A DNA stretch of 64,000 nt, taken from assembly GCA_048772705.1 (NCBI GenBank), contig JBLWGC010000043.1, positions 124,001-188,000 on the forward strand. The letters run 5' to 3'. The notes beneath the pieces are model-generated. The model searched no databases and was not told where the DNA came from. It worked only from the letters and a program-made list of their open reading frames with translations. The DNA comes from Leidyana gryllorum EB-2025a. Its lineage: Eukaryota; Apicomplexa. The position numbers and the translations under genes are program-made. This document shows positions 38,539-49,685 of this stretch, one piece after another. Positions within the stretch are counted from its first letter, which is position 1. Each line of letters opens with the position of its first letter.

Positions 38539-39282
38539 AGGAACTCCGCAAGCATCTGAAAAGCGTACCCGTCCTGGAAACGAGTAAGCTGCTTCCGGGG
38601 CCTGAGGGACTAATCATCGACGCACGCACAGCCAAGCTTTACGTGCCTCCGTCACTCCGAGAGACGATCATGTACTGGTTGCACGTCGGCCGACACGGCT
38701 CGCACGTAGGAGTACAGAGAACCATCCGTTGGATGAAACGCTGGGTGTATTGGCCCAATATGGCCCAAGATGTCCGGCAGTACATCGGGAACTGCCTAAT
38801 CTGCCGACGCGTCCGCAGCCCACGAGTGAGGGGCCTGGTAGGAGCGCTCTCCCAACCCCTTCCGCTCGAAGTAGTGAGCTTAGACCATGTGGGCCCCTAT
38901 ACTTGGAACGGGATCGGCTACCAGGTACTCGTGGTGATAGACCACGCTACCCGCTTCATGACAGCCAAGGCCATGCCGGGCCGGATCACTGCCGAGCAGA
39001 CCATGCTCTACTTCCGTAACCAATGGGTCCACATCTTCCAAGGACCCCGTGCCATTCTCACCGACAGGGGCCCAGCATTTACGGGCGAGTGCTTCACTAA
39101 GTTCGTAACCCACGACCCGGGAGCAGCCCACCTCTTCACCAGCGCGCACTACCCCCAAGGGAACGGCGAAGAAGTCGACTTACATGAGGCGGTGGATGGC
39201 ATCGTGTGGTGCTACAATGCCACCCCCCACGGGACGACCAACCAGTTCCCCTACTTCGCAATGTTCGGCTTCGAGCCGATTC
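38508..39282 (+). pseudogene. pol: Integrase (element I), 3' truncated
   Basis: HHCC zinc finger (H..H...GNCLICRR), catalytic SLDHVGPYTWNG and LTDRGPAFTGE. The third catalytic Glu should follow in YYPQGNGEEVD; the domain is shortened there and cut at 39283 by an LTR. Confidence 0.85.
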
Positions 39283-39464
39283 TGTAAGAGTCTGGGCCGT
39301 CCTCGTCTAGGTTCGGCGTTACAGTGGTTTGTCCTGGCGACCTTTGGGTACGTTTCACCATGTTGTTCTATCTCCCCGTTCCCTGTCTCTGTATCCCCCG
39401 TGTCTACTCGCTTTCTAGGAAAACCCGAGTGAGTGTGTGTGTGTACTTTACGGTGTACCTTACA
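39283..39464 (+). repeat. LTR at the I/M junction
   Basis: TGTAAGAGTCTGG to TGTACCTTACA. No GGCCGGCC hairpin seen. Flanks GATTC and ACGAC differ, so it marks a recombination junction rather than a clean insertion. Confidence 0.65.
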
Positions 39465-40427
39465 ACGACAGCAAACGCATCGGAAGGAATGAGCTTAGAA
39501 GCCGAACTGCGGGTTGCATGGAGAGAGCACAAGGACAAAGCGGGTAGGTGCGAAACAGTACAGTGGATTCAGGAACTACCGGTCACGGAAGATGGGTGCA
39601 TTGAGCTACCACCCGTGGAACAACTTATCAAACACATTATTAAGGACAACCACGATAGCAGACTAGCCGGCCACTTGGCGGCTGACAAGACAGCCGGACT
39701 GATCCGAGCCCTATTCAACTGGAGAGGATTGAACACAGATGTCATAAATTACTGCCGAAGCTGCGAGATCTGCCAAAAATCAAAGAAGAGGAGCCATAGA
39801 CCTTACGGACTACTTCATCCGCTGGGGAATCCCACGCTTTCGTGGACAGAAGTCGGCATAGACTTTTTGGAAATGCCAAAAGACGAATCGTCAGGAGAAG
39901 ACTATGTGATGGTCGTCGTCGACCGACTAACCAGACGAGTTCGCCTTGCGGCATGCAACAAGACCATTTCAGCGGCTGAGACAGCACACCTTTTCCTAAC
40001 AAATATTGTGCAGATACACGGCTTACCAAGCAAGATTGTCTCGGATACAGACAGAAGGTTCATGGCAACAGTATGGCAGGAGGTGGCCCGATCATTAGGT
40101 GGTACACTGGCCCCATCCACTAGTCGACACCCAGAAACGAACGGATTAGTGGAAAGAGCTGATCGTTCAATCATACATCAATCATACAAATGCTCCGATG
40201 CGCTTTAATGGGCTATGGAGGCACGTGGGTGGGACACTTGATGGCCACGGAAATGGCTTACAACGCAGCCCCACCAGCCTCAACTAAGTTCTCCCCACTT
40301 GAACTCGACACTCGCCGGATCACCTTTCTACCCAACAACCTCTTAGATCTTGCAGCACAGCGCAGGGTGACTGGCAAAGTGTACCTACAGCCAGAAGCGC
40401 TCCGCGGGCAAACACAGGCTGAATAAG
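39465..40427 (+). pseudogene. pol: Integrase (element M)
   Basis: NHDSRLAGHL...CRSCEIC zinc finger, GIDFLEMP, VSDTDRRF and NGLVERADRS carry the HHCC and D-D-E residues in one open frame to 40208; a frameshift follows (EMAYNAAPPASTKFSPLELD) to a stop at 40426. RNase H and everything upstream are missing. Confidence 0.88.
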
Positions 40428-40908
40428 GAGTTCACAGTAGGAGAGCGCGTATCGACTAGCCCACGTACCGACATCCAAGCTCACGTCTCCCTTCTGCGGC
40501 CCCTTCACCATTCTGCAGAGAACCAGCGACGACACGTACCTCCTCGACATACCCAGCTCCTGGGGGATCTGCCCGAAGTTTCACACTAGCAGACTCGAAC
40601 AGTACCACGAGAATACTGGCGACACTGAACCAATCACGATAGAAGAGGACGATGAAGGAGAGCAACCGAACGGACAGATGAAAGAGGACGAGCGCTTATA
40701 CATAATGCAGGAGATTGTGGGATGGCGCGAGACCGATAAGGGACTCGAATATAAGGTGAAATGGGTCGGACAACCCGACCCAGCATGGAAACCAGCCAAC
40801 AACGTCAAGGAGGCCGATGGACAAGACCTCATTGAGAACTTCATGAGAAAGTGGAACAAGAGCTTCCCCAAGAACCCATTCATCTTAGGAGAAGGGGGAG
40901 GAGTGTAG
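40428..40908 (+). pseudogene. pol: Integrase tail and chromodomain (element M)
   Basis: Chromodomain IVGWRETDKGLEYKVKWVGQ with KPANNVKEADG; ends GGGV with TAG at bases 3-5 of the LTR at 40904. Confidence 0.85.
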
Positions 40909-41141
40909 ACAAGGACACTTTAGTTTAGTTAGTCACTGACCAGCCGCAGCTGGATCAGCATCATTAGAGGGTGTCTCCGAGGCCGGTAGACCGGGCACAC
41001 ACGGAGACGCGGGATCTACAAACACAGATTAGTCATTACAAAACTTACTAACGAACGTACACATGCCATTGGAGCTACGCAGCAGCCGGCGGCTTAGCCG
41101 TCAACCCGACGCCACGGCAACCTGTGGGAACCGGGGTTACA
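40904..41141 (+). repeat. 3' LTR of element M
   Basis: TGTAGACAAGGAC to CCGGGGTTACA; half-conserved hairpin near 40969-41007; ATG at 41063 with an LRSSRRLSR leader. It is followed directly by the RT of element N. Confidence 0.8.
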
Positions 41142-41988
41142 CTTAAGAAGGACACCCCAGTTCCTAGACTGGTGGTCAATTATAAAGCCCTGAATGAAAA
41201 GACGATACCTTACACTTATCCGCTCGCCCGAGCGGAGGAAATAGCAGCCTCAGTCCGGGGTTCCACAGTGTTCACAAAGCTCGACATGCAGTCGGGTTAC
41301 AACCAGATACACATTCGACCCGAGTCACAGGCACTCACTGCCTTCGTCACCCCATTTGGCAAGTTTGAGTACACGGTACTTCCCTTTGGCTTACGGAATG
41401 CTCCGGGAGCCTTCGTAGCCGAGATCCTGGAAGAGGCGATAGGACGCCACGTACGTGGATGATATTCTGATCTACAGCAGAAATAAGGAAGAACATAGAA
41501 CTCACCTTAGACAGGTCTTGACAACGCTCAAGGAGCACAAGTTGAAAATACACGCGAAGAAATCAGCATTTTTCCCGACAGAAGTGGAATTTATCGGGCA
41601 TAAGCTGGACCAAAACGGACTCACGCCAGATCCAGAACGAATGGGAGTATTCAGATATAAGCACCCCCCGGACACGATGAAAGAACTGCGGAGGATATTA
41701 GGGAGAATGACCTATTACGGAAGATTTATTCCAAAATTTGCCGAACACACTGCACGATTTCACCAGGTCATCGCGGCCCAAACCCCCAAGGAGAGAATTG
41801 AATGGACAACAGAAACAGAGCGAGAGGAGGATTGGAGGAAACTCACAGGACAATTCCATCCTAACCTCCGATTGGGGCTGGTAGACTCATCGGCCACCTT
41901 CGTGGTACAAACGGACGCATCGGAGAGAGCAATAGTGGCAGCACTGGTGCAGGAGAAGGCCAACTCGGATACAGTGGTGATCGTGTAA
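41142..41988 (+). pseudogene. pol: RT and RNase H (element N)
   Basis: KKDTPVPRLVVNYKALNEK, KLDMQSGYNQIHI, LPFGLRNAPGAFV, then a frameshift at the catalytic YVDD and the rest (MTYYGRFIPKFAEHT, VVQTDASERAIVAAL) in another frame. RNase H Asp is present. Ends TAA at bases 3-5 of an LTR start at 41984. Very similar to element D. Confidence 0.88.
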
Positions 41989-42082
41989 CCGATGTTAAGT
42001 TCGGCTAGCAGGTCGGTGCGAGCGCCGCTTCGTACTTGCGTGGTCTAGCTGTCGTACTCTGTCTGTCGTGTTTGCATGGCTG
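41984..42082 (+). repeat. Truncated LTR start
   Basis: Begins TGTAACCGATG after element N; no end visible because a minus-strand LTR follows at 42083. Confidence 0.5.
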
Positions 42083-42309
42083 TGTAAGTTGGTGGCTCGT
42101 CCACCGGCGGTGCCTTACCGGTCTTGGTCTTGGTTCTCTGGGTAAGGGACTTAGGTAAGACTGACATTTTAGATCCCCTTCTGGTGGTGACCGTCATCGT
42201 AGATCGCACGTGCTTGTAATGGCGGTGTCTCCCTCCGGAGACACGCTGCTCATGTTCATGCACAATAAAAAGGGTTCACATAACTTAAGAGGTGGTGTAG
42301 TACCTTACA
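42083..42309 (-). repeat. LTR (GKAPPVDEPPTY family), minus
   Basis: Near-identical inverted copy of 23917-24142. No target duplication (GGCTG and GATGC). Confidence 0.85.
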
Positions 42310-42850
42310 GATGCCAGTACAGCCACTCCGAGTGCATCGCACAAAGGCGATGTTTCAATTGCGGCTCCACCGAACACATAGCGTGGAAATGTACGGAGCC
42401 GAGGGGAACAAAAGGCCCGCTTCGCAAGGAAGACCGAAAGGCGGAGATGAACCACCAAGAAAAGTCTTCGCGACCACAAGTCGGGATCTTCACGGGCCCC
42501 AGGTGTTGCTGGCGACGACACCGAGCAATGGGGAAGCCGAAGTGAAGACGTTCTCACAGATCAATGGACAATAGGACACTCGGAAAGACGACATGCGTAT
42601 ACAACGGTTGAAATACGACTCCGCATAGGAGGTGAAGCCCGAACGTTACAAACGACACCTCCTAAACACACGGGGTGGCTAGCGCAGAGAACGAATAGCC
42701 TATTTACCACGCAAGAGAACACCGACGGAAGGGAAACGTGGTGGAAAGGCTTGGATGTACCGGAAGAAGAAGTCTCAATATTCACCAATTACACGACAAT
42801 CCTGAACCAAAATACATCGTTACCCCCACAACGGTAGGGCATAGATCACA
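42310..42850 (+). pseudogene. gag: Gag knuckle and protease region (element O)
   Basis: Zinc knuckle CFNCGSTEHIAWKC at about 42352-42393. The protease that should follow is too decayed to place its active site. Confidence 0.7.
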
Positions 42851-43856
42851 TGATCATTCTACAAGGCGGAGAGGTGAAACCGTACGTCCAAGGCCCTTAC
42901 AGAGTACCACAGAAGTATTTGGAGGAGATGAGAACGCAAATCGCGGTACTCACACGGTCGGAAAGATTGTGCAGAGCACCTCGAGTTGGGCAGCGCCATG
43001 TATGTTCGTTCCGAAGAAAGACACTGAAGTACCTAGATTGGTGTGTGATTATAGACAACTTAACGCACTTACCGTGAAGACAGCCTCCCCACTCCCGTCA
43101 CCAGATGACGCGATACAGATGCTTAGTGGCGCTGAATGGCTCTCCACTCTAGATCTCAAGGCTGGGTATCATCAGATACGCATGAACCCGGATCACCAGT
43201 ACCTCACGGCCTTCGCGACTCACTGGGGCTTATATGAGTGGACGGTGATGCCCAATGGGCTCACCAACGCCCCAGCAACGTTCATGCAGCTGATGAATAA
43301 AGTGTTCCATGAGCTAATTGGAAAATGTGTATTCGTTTACCTGGATGACGTATTGATCTTCTCCTGTTCGAAGGAACAACACCGCGAAGACCTGAAAGAA
43401 GTGTTGAAACGACTGGAGGAGCACAAACTCATCATTCACCGAAGAAAGTCACATTTCTTCAAGAGACACCTGGAATACATCGGTCATGAAATAGGAGAGG
43501 GAGGCGTACGCCCTTACCAGCCAAAAGGACGCCCTGGGAGGCATTCAACACCCACGAACATTACGGCAACTCCAAAGTATACTAGGAATGCTAAATTATT
43601 ATAGACGATTTATACCAAATTTTGCGCAGACTGCGAAACCACTCTACGATCTCGGACGCGCCAAGGCGAAGCCACACGACCATGTGGAAACAACGCCGGA
43701 CTCTCAGAATCCACTGGACAGGCTCAAAGCGGAGCTACGGAACGCAGCGAAAACTAACATTCCCAGATCCCACGAAAAACGAACTAAATATGCACACGGA
43801 CGCTACCACGGTAGCTATCGGAGCTGTATTACAGGCAACCGGCATCCCCCCTCCGG
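42851..43856 (+). pseudogene. pol: Reverse transcriptase (element O)
   Basis: SSWAAPCMFVPKKD, STLDLKAGYHQIRM, MPNGLTNAPATFMQLM, catalytic FVYLDDVLIFS, HFFKRHLEYIGHEIG, then a frameshift and MLNYYRRFIPNFAQTA. RNase H starts (DATTVAIGAVLQ) and is cut by the LTR at 43857. Confidence 0.9.
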
Positions 43857-44050
43857 TGGGCCGGAGCGCCTACATCTACTAGGAAGTCTGTGTCTCGGGG
43901 GACCGGTCCGGCCGGCCGGGGAGACACGAACACGCGAACACACACAGTTTTTGAGTGACTACGTGCGATACGAACTACTACAAAACATGGACTTACGAAA
44001 CGGCAAGGTGCTAGGCGGCCTGACAACGGACACGGACAAGCCGTGTTACA
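43857..44050 (+). repeat. LTR in RNase H of element O
   Basis: Starts TGGGCCGGAGCGCC (TGTAG mutated to TGGG) and ends CCGTGTTACA. Related to 22299-22492. ATG at 43987 with the LRNGK leader; hairpin at about 43892-43927. No target duplication; the right flank enters the minisatellite. Confidence 0.75.
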
Positions 44051-44061
44051 CTACTCGTTTG

Positions 44062-44405
44062 TCACTTGTTTGTTACTTGTTTGACACTTCGTTCCTAAGT
44101 GTTTAACACTCATTTGCTACTTGTTTCGCAGATGTTTGTCACTTGTTTGATACTTGTTTGGCACTTGTTTGCGACATGTTTTGCGACATACTTGACAGTT
44201 GTTTGACACTTGTTTGCGACATGTTTGCTGCTTGTTTGCTACCTTGTTTGCGACATGTTTGGCACTTGTTTGTGACATACTTGACACTACATGTTTGCTG
44301 CTTGTTTGCCTCTGCTTGTCTGCGACTTACTTGACACTTGTTTGCGACTTGTTTGCCAGTCCTTTGCGAGATGTTTGCTGCTTGTTTGCGACTACTTACG
44401 AGTAG
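44062..44405 (-). repeat. Minisatellite, inverted relative to 24661-25100
   Basis: Units such as GACACTTGTTTGCGACATGTTTG, the reverse complement of the motif at 24661-25100. Confidence 0.88.
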
Positions 44406-44511
44406 TTCGTAAGCCATATACTACTTTGATTCTGTTCCACTAAACTCTCAACTTTACTTTCAATTCTCCTCTCCCCCCGCCCATTAACACATTCCATTGT
44501 CGTCGTACATC

Positions 44512-44928
44512 TTACTCACAACCAATTACTCGTAACATTGATGCCCTTGGTTCGTTCTTGGACCTAACAGATACGTGAAAACACTCGATCTGACTGCTAC
44601 GCTCTCCTGACTCTCTATCTGTATCTTCTTCATCCTCCCTCTCTGGACTCTCCTCTCCACCTCCCTCATTAGCCACGACGCCCCTTTTTGGTATCTCAGA
44701 ACCTTCCACACCCGATTCGAGCGGCCAGACGCCGCCCGCCCCTGCAGCATCTTCTAGCTTCAACGTCCTCAGCTTGTTTCACTACCATGCGTTCCAACCG
44801 GTTTGCCATACTCATCATCATTCTCTTCATCTCCTCTATTTCCCCCTTAAGTCTCCATCCGGCGCCTCTATTCTCGGTCCTTCGTCTCGCCTACTTAGCA
44901 CGAGAGGTCCAACACCAACTTCCCCTTA
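44512..44928 (-). other. Low-confidence coding-like region
   Basis: An 83-codon minus-strand frame (44512-44763) is rich in Glu, Asp and Gly; a Met-rich helix-like stretch (EEMKRMMMSMANRLERM) lies just upstream in another frame. No family recognised; may belong with the ORFs at 44928-45650. Confidence 0.25.
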
Positions 44929-45086
44929 CCCCTTTACAGTCCTCGCACGCTTCGCAACTTGACCCAGCTCCGACTCCCTGATGTTGATTTTGCGCAACCG
45001 GTCATTCATCTCCGCTCTGCGTTTCGCAACCCTCTTCTCTACTTCCTCAGCCATACGAACGAGCTCTTCCGTGTCACGATCCGTCA
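44928..45086 (-). CDS. Small charged ORF, unknown
   Basis: 53 codons beginning MTDRDTEELVRMAEEVEKR, predicted helical or coiled coil. Its ATG overlaps the TGA of the upstream ORF (ATGA). No family recognised. Confidence 0.35.
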
Positions 45087-45455
45087 TCGGTTCGAGCTGC
45101 GCGGCTTGAACACATCATTCACGTTCATGCACAGTGCTTGGATATCGATTTGAGTGCCAACTATCACTGGCGCTTGGAAGTACTGGCACGAAGAGATTAA
45201 GTACCAAGCACTCAAGTTAACTCGCCCCCTCACTCCATCGAACACTTCAGCTGCTTCCGCCACCTCCTCTAGAGCTCGCTCCAACGTGTTGTGGTGACGA
45301 TACCTGCAACCATCGCGCAACTTAGACTTCACATCATTTCCCTGATCGAAGAATAAGTGCTTCCTCACGTCTGAGAAGCACGAGATCACAACAGGAGCAA
45401 CAAACTCAGGTGAGCGACCAACGTAAATCGTGTCTTGCAACACCTTATTAATCAT
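45084..45455 (-). CDS. 123-aa ORF, unknown
   Basis: Balanced amino-acid composition (MINKVLQDTIYVGRSPEFV..., LERALEEVAEAAEVFDGVRG) suggests real or recently real coding. It begins right after a TAA that ends an upstream frame (TAAATG) and ends on a TGA overlapping the next ATG. No signal peptide, membrane segment or known motif seen. It could be exons of one gene or an accessory ORF of the neighbouring Helitron. Confidence 0.45.
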   Translation of the reverse strand: MINKVLQDTIYVGRSPEFVAPVVISCFSDVRKHLFFDQGNDVKSKLRDGCRYRHHNTLERALEEVAEAAEVFDGVRGRVNLSAWYLISSCQYFQAPVIVGTQIDIQALCMNVNDVFKPRSSNR

Positions 45456-45803
45456 TTACTGCATGTTTTGCTTCTTCTCACTCGTCACCACCGCGCTATC
45501 CTCTCGGCGCTCCTCCACTCCACTCTCGCGACTGGCTGTTTGCATCAACATATCGCTCGCGTCCACTCTTGCAGTTTGACGACGGCGGGCGTTGCTGCAT
45601 CAGCCGTTTCAACGCAAGGTAACCCGTCGGAATATCCGAACTTGATGTATTCTTATCCATCTCAACAAGCTTCTCTGTAACAGTGGATGATTTGAGTACA
45701 ACAATCAATATTTGACAAAACAAGCTGTCCTACAAACCACAGTGTTCTGTCTACTGTCGTGTTCATCCTATCCTTTACCCAATTTTGACTACTGTTCCTT
45801 TAG

Positions 45804-47200
45804 ATGAATCAGCCACTCCAAGATGAAACTTTCGAAGAGTTACAACGCATTTGGAGAGTTCAATCATTGCTCATCCAAGCACCAACACTTCAAGACCAAG
45901 CTCATGCGTGGAGCGCAATCAGACAAGCAAGAAATACCTTACTTAAATCATGGGTCGCTGCTGGCATCCTTATAACAGCCGATTCTCCACTTCATTTCGG
46001 CGCTCTGACTATACCCAACCTATCATCCGGTGTGCAAGCAACGTTATCAATCCACTACCCGACCTCTTCCTTCTCAATTTATCCATGATTGAGAAACGAG
46101 CCATCGCCCTCGCACAACCTTGCGTGTGGCTGAAGCATTACTCAGCGATTCACTCAACTATAGCCGTATATCACAAGTATACTGATCTATACGCCTTCTC
46201 CGAGCTCATTCCACTGGCTGAACGCTCCCAAGTCATACCAGCCAAGTTTTACTTCAATACACAGAGTTTCCACCCCCACTTCTGAAAGCTGAACAGCAGA
46301 AACATCATTCACGCGTTCAACCTATTATCTCTCCGAGATTCCCGCTACGGGACCTCCCACATACAACAAAATCTGCCCGACAACCTTCCAGAGCTCGAAG
46401 TCACTGAAACGTCTCCTCATACAGGACAGATTGAACGCTCCACACTCGAGACTACAGCCCCGCCTGAAGCTCCCTCCATACTGATGGGATCCACGGAGGT
46501 CAACTATCAAGCAAATCCGTTCGAAGACAAAATCTACTCTCATCCTAGTGGCGTTTCATCACGGTATTACTTCAAATCTCCGTCTCACGATATAGAGTAC
46601 GACTCGTTCCCACACTTCTTGTACTCGTGTAACGGCAACACGAGTTATCAACAACTCCTCAAGCACTCAACTTCTGCTTCCCGTCGAATACCAATAACGC
46701 AATTCAGCACATACCCAAGAATCTACACCTCTCAACATATATCAAGCAGCGCCTGTCTAGTTATCGTCTCGAATATATTCGCGACCACCTATACGTCTTC
46801 ACTCTATTGTCAGCTAAACTCAAGGGAACAGTATCCAAGAAAGGGCAATTCTGGATTCATTAAGAAGTGCATCATCGCCACATCTCAACCACTCCACCAG
46901 ATGACACTCAAGACCCAGAAACACACTTACACTCCACAAGAGCCACTCGCAAGATACTCGACCGAGAAATTGTACGAGAACTCGTTGACATGGTTCGCAA
47001 TAACAAGAATGTATCACACCATCGCATGATTCGAACGGTTCTTGCTACTATTCCGCAGTTCCCACCCTATTTCGTCAATTCCAGATATCAACTCCAGAAC
47101 ATGATTGCGCCCTTTGGGGTACCGTCAATCTGTAACCTATGCACATGAATAGTCAGCTGAATATGTGCGCAGACTTCAGATACGCTAGAGCTTGCTATAG
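45804..47200 (+). pseudogene. Helitron-like replicase, N-terminal region, degenerate
   Basis: Four shifted plus-strand frames read in order like the N-terminal half of Helitron transposases: MNQPLQDETFEELQRIWRVQ; then INPLPDLFLLNLSMIEKRAI with AQPCVWLKHY; then, near 46690-46860, YIKQRLSSYRLEYIRDHLYV as in the Helitron_like_N domain; then FVNSRYQLQNMIAPFGVPSI and SAEYVRRLQIR. The HUH Rep nuclease and helicase are not found downstream; an LTR starts at 47224. Identification rests on recalled family patterns. Confidence 0.6.
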
Positions 47201-47223
47201 TATAGATTTAGGTGCATACGTGG

Positions 47224-47418
47224 TGTGATGTATTTTGGATGATTTATTGGGGCAGTTGCCCAAATATGACATACATATTATTTAGATGGCTTAAAGTGGC
47301 TAAAGTGGTTCAGTGGCTAGTGGCTCAAGCCATCGACGAGTGTGATAACATACTATGGAGTTACGCAGTCAGACAGAGTTGAAGAAATCCCAGCAGATGA
47401 CGGAGCCCAATTCTCACA
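47224..47418 (+). repeat. 5' LTR of element J
   Basis: TGTGATGTATTTTGG to ATTCTCACA, followed by one A and the primer site TGGTAGCAGTGCG (47420-47432). The start is inferred from the TGTGA/TCACA symmetry. The hairpin is not seen. Confidence 0.6.
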
Positions 47419-47735
47419 ATGGTAGCAGTGCGTCTACAGGAAGTACACAAGAATCGAACAAGGAAAGTACAGACATTGGAACAGACCCGCGAATAGTACA
47501 GTCAACACAGGAATCAGCAGACATAACGAACCTCACGAACTTCATAGTTGAACTCATCAGAAGCAGTCAAACGGAGAAACGAACAGCAGAAGCACCAAAA
47601 AGGGATGCGGCATGGGCACTGCGGACACAAGACCACTTTAATGGATTGGATGAAGTCTCAGTGCGAGACTGGATTCACCATGCGTGTGTACCCAAGAAAG
47701 ATACTGATATTGCAAGGATTACACCTCTTAGATAG
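47354..47735 (+). pseudogene. gag: Gag leader and N-terminus fused to RT (element J)
   Basis: ATG at 47355 in the LTR (MELRSQTELK), open through the LTR end and primer site (encoding NGSSA) into a Ser/Thr-rich Gag N-terminus and capsid start (DHFNGLDEVSVRDWIHH), then directly VPKKDTDI of RT. Most of gag and protease is deleted in frame. Confidence 0.7.
47420..47432 (+). promoter_or_regulatory. Primer-binding site of element J
   Basis: TGGTAGCAGTGCG, the same initiator-Met-type site as at 5692, read through by the gag leader frame. Confidence 0.75.
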
Positions 47736-47946
47736 CTTGTGAAACCACCCTTTTTTAATATGCATGACCTAACTAACCGCCCGGCCGGAGACACGGTGGG
47801 TACAAACACAGCACACGCACGCAACTAGTTAACTGGACTTACCATGACCAGACGAACCAGCCGGCCCAGTATACTTCCCAGATCATTTGCCTTGAAGGGT
47901 AAGAGAACTGCCAAGGCACCGGCCCCAGAAGAAGCCCAGACTTACA
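47711..47946 (+). mobile_element. Solo LTR in the RT of element J
   Basis: TGCAAGGATTACACC to AGACTTACA, related to 23917-24142; ATG at 47844. Flanks GATAT and ATACC suggest a decayed duplication of GATAC. The leader frame is in frame with the RT beyond. Confidence 0.7.
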
Positions 47947-48660
47947 ATACCCCCCGATTAGTATGTGATTATCGAAGTCTGAATGCTGCCACTCGGCGAC
48001 TTGCGCCCAACATACCCAGGATGGAGGATGGCCTATCTGGAGTCCGAGGAGTCACTGTGTTCTCGCTCATCGACCTGAAATCAGGGTACTATCAGATTCA
48101 AGTAGAACCGGACAGTCGACACCTAACAGCGTTCGCAACAGCATGGGGAATCTACGAATGGGTAGCCATGCCAAATGGTCTGTACAACGCACCATCAACA
48201 TTCATGGCACTGATGCAGAAGGTTCTGGAGGGCATCATAGGAGTATTCGCCTTCGTATACTTGGACGACATCCTCATTTATTCTCAGTCAGAAGAAGAAG
48301 AGCATACTGAGCATCTCAGAGTCGTACTGGACCGACTAGACAAGCACCAATTGATTGCGCACAAACGCAAATCTCACTTCTACCAGTCAGAAATCCAGTA
48401 TATTGGACACCACGTGTCGGCCACAGGAATAACACCGCTACAGGATAAAGTTGAAGTTCTCAAATCACGGCCACTACCAACTACTCTGCGCGGAATGCAA
48501 CGAGGCCTAGGACTATTCAACTTCTATAGAGGCTTCATCCCGAACTTCGCAAGCGTAGCACACCCACTATACCAAGCCACCAAAGGATTGAAACGCCCAG
48601 CCGATGCCATCACAAAAATGAAATCACACATGCATGGAACCAACTCAAAGCAGAGCTAGT
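47947..48660 (+). pseudogene. pol: Reverse transcriptase (element J)
   Basis: TPRLVCDYRSLNAAT, SLIDLKSGYYQIQV, MPNGLYNAPSTFMALM, catalytic FVYLDDILIYS, LFNFYRGFIPNFAS. Open from the LTR to TAG at 48657-48659. Confidence 0.9.
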
Positions 48661-48950
48661 TGACTCACCTGAACTGTGGTACCCCAACCCGGATGCAAGC
48701 GAACTACACCTGACTACGGACGCATCCATCCACGCAATCGGAGCGGTATTGGAAGAGAAAGAGCCCGCCGGACCAAGACCAATCGAGTTCTATTCTCAGA
48801 CACTGTCAGGACCCGAATCAAGAGACGAAACAATGGATCCGCGGAATACCAATCGATGAGGATGGCTGCGTTATTGTACCACCAGACCCCGACATCATCA
48901 TGGATTTGATAAAGGAGCACCACAGCTCAAGATTAGCAGGACACTTTGGC
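48661..48950 (+). pseudogene. pol: RNase H and integrase start (element J)
   Basis: LHLTTDASIHAIGAVLE and IEFYSQTLSG of RNase H, then a large deletion and VIVPPDPDIIMDLIKEHH, SSRLAGHFG of the integrase zinc finger, cut by the LTR at 48951. Confidence 0.85.
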
Positions 48951-49224
48951 TGTAAGAAGACGAACGGTCTTAGCGTGTAGCTGGAAGAGTTAACAAGAAA
49001 CAAGCTCTACTTATCTGTTGTCCAAAAATTCTAACTCTCCTGATGTTTCGCCTGTCCCAACGGTCCCTTTCCATGAATCCCGTTACTAGCCAATTGGGAC
49101 ACTGGGACTTGGGACTATCTCAGGGTTACGCTCCTGAGACCTTCGCTATGCTCATGGTAAGACTTGATATCGCTCCTCGAGACTGTCGTCTCGGAGTAGC
49201 AATCCGGAATATCATGTCCTTACA
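48951..49224 (+). mobile_element. Solo LTR in the integrase of element J
   Basis: 274 bp, TGTAAGAAGACG to GTCCTTACA, perfect target duplication TTGGC (48946-48950 and 49225-49229). It lacks the GGCCGGCC hairpin. Confidence 0.93.
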
Positions 49225-49500
49225 TTGGCCCTGAGAAGACACTCGGACGACTACGGTCAAGTTTCAACTGGCGCGGGATTGCAGCGGACGTAGCCCACTT
49301 CTGCAAGAATTGTCGAGAATGCCAACTAGCGAAGCACACAACCCAGAAACAAGCAGGCCTTTTGCACCCAATAGAGAACCCCCCTATTCCCATGGCAGCA
49401 CATCGGAATAGATTTCTTAGAAATGCCGACGGACTCTGCTTCACGACTGAACTACATCATGGTTGTTGTGGACCTAGCAGGCAGGCGCATTAGACAACTA
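49225..49500 (+). pseudogene. pol: Integrase fragment (element J)
   Basis: FNWRGIAADV...CKNCRECQLAK completes the zinc finger; MPTDSASRLNYIMVVVD follows in another frame near the first catalytic Asp. Confidence 0.8.
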
Positions 49501-49685
49501 CCACCCAGCAGGGGTTTCCATGACTTCGAAATCAGAGTCACCCCAGGACCACCCATATGCACACCGCCCTGCCACCTCAGAGAGAAAGAAACCCAAGAAC
49601 TCACCAAACAAATAGATGAACTACTGAGGGCAGGGAAGATTCGCCGATCCAAATCATCATGGGGAGCACCATGCTTCATGGTTCC
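49501..49685 (+). pseudogene. pol: RT N-terminal fragment
   Basis: PPSRGFHDFEIRV and RRSKSSWGAPCFMVP match the RT lead-in of element D, in frame with the preceding integrase fragment. Cut by element K's 5' LTR. Confidence 0.8.

Noticed and set aside
42083-42309. Clean solo LTR insertion
   Set aside because: LTR boundaries are clear, but flanks GGCTG and GATGC do not form a target duplication, so treated as a recombination junction.
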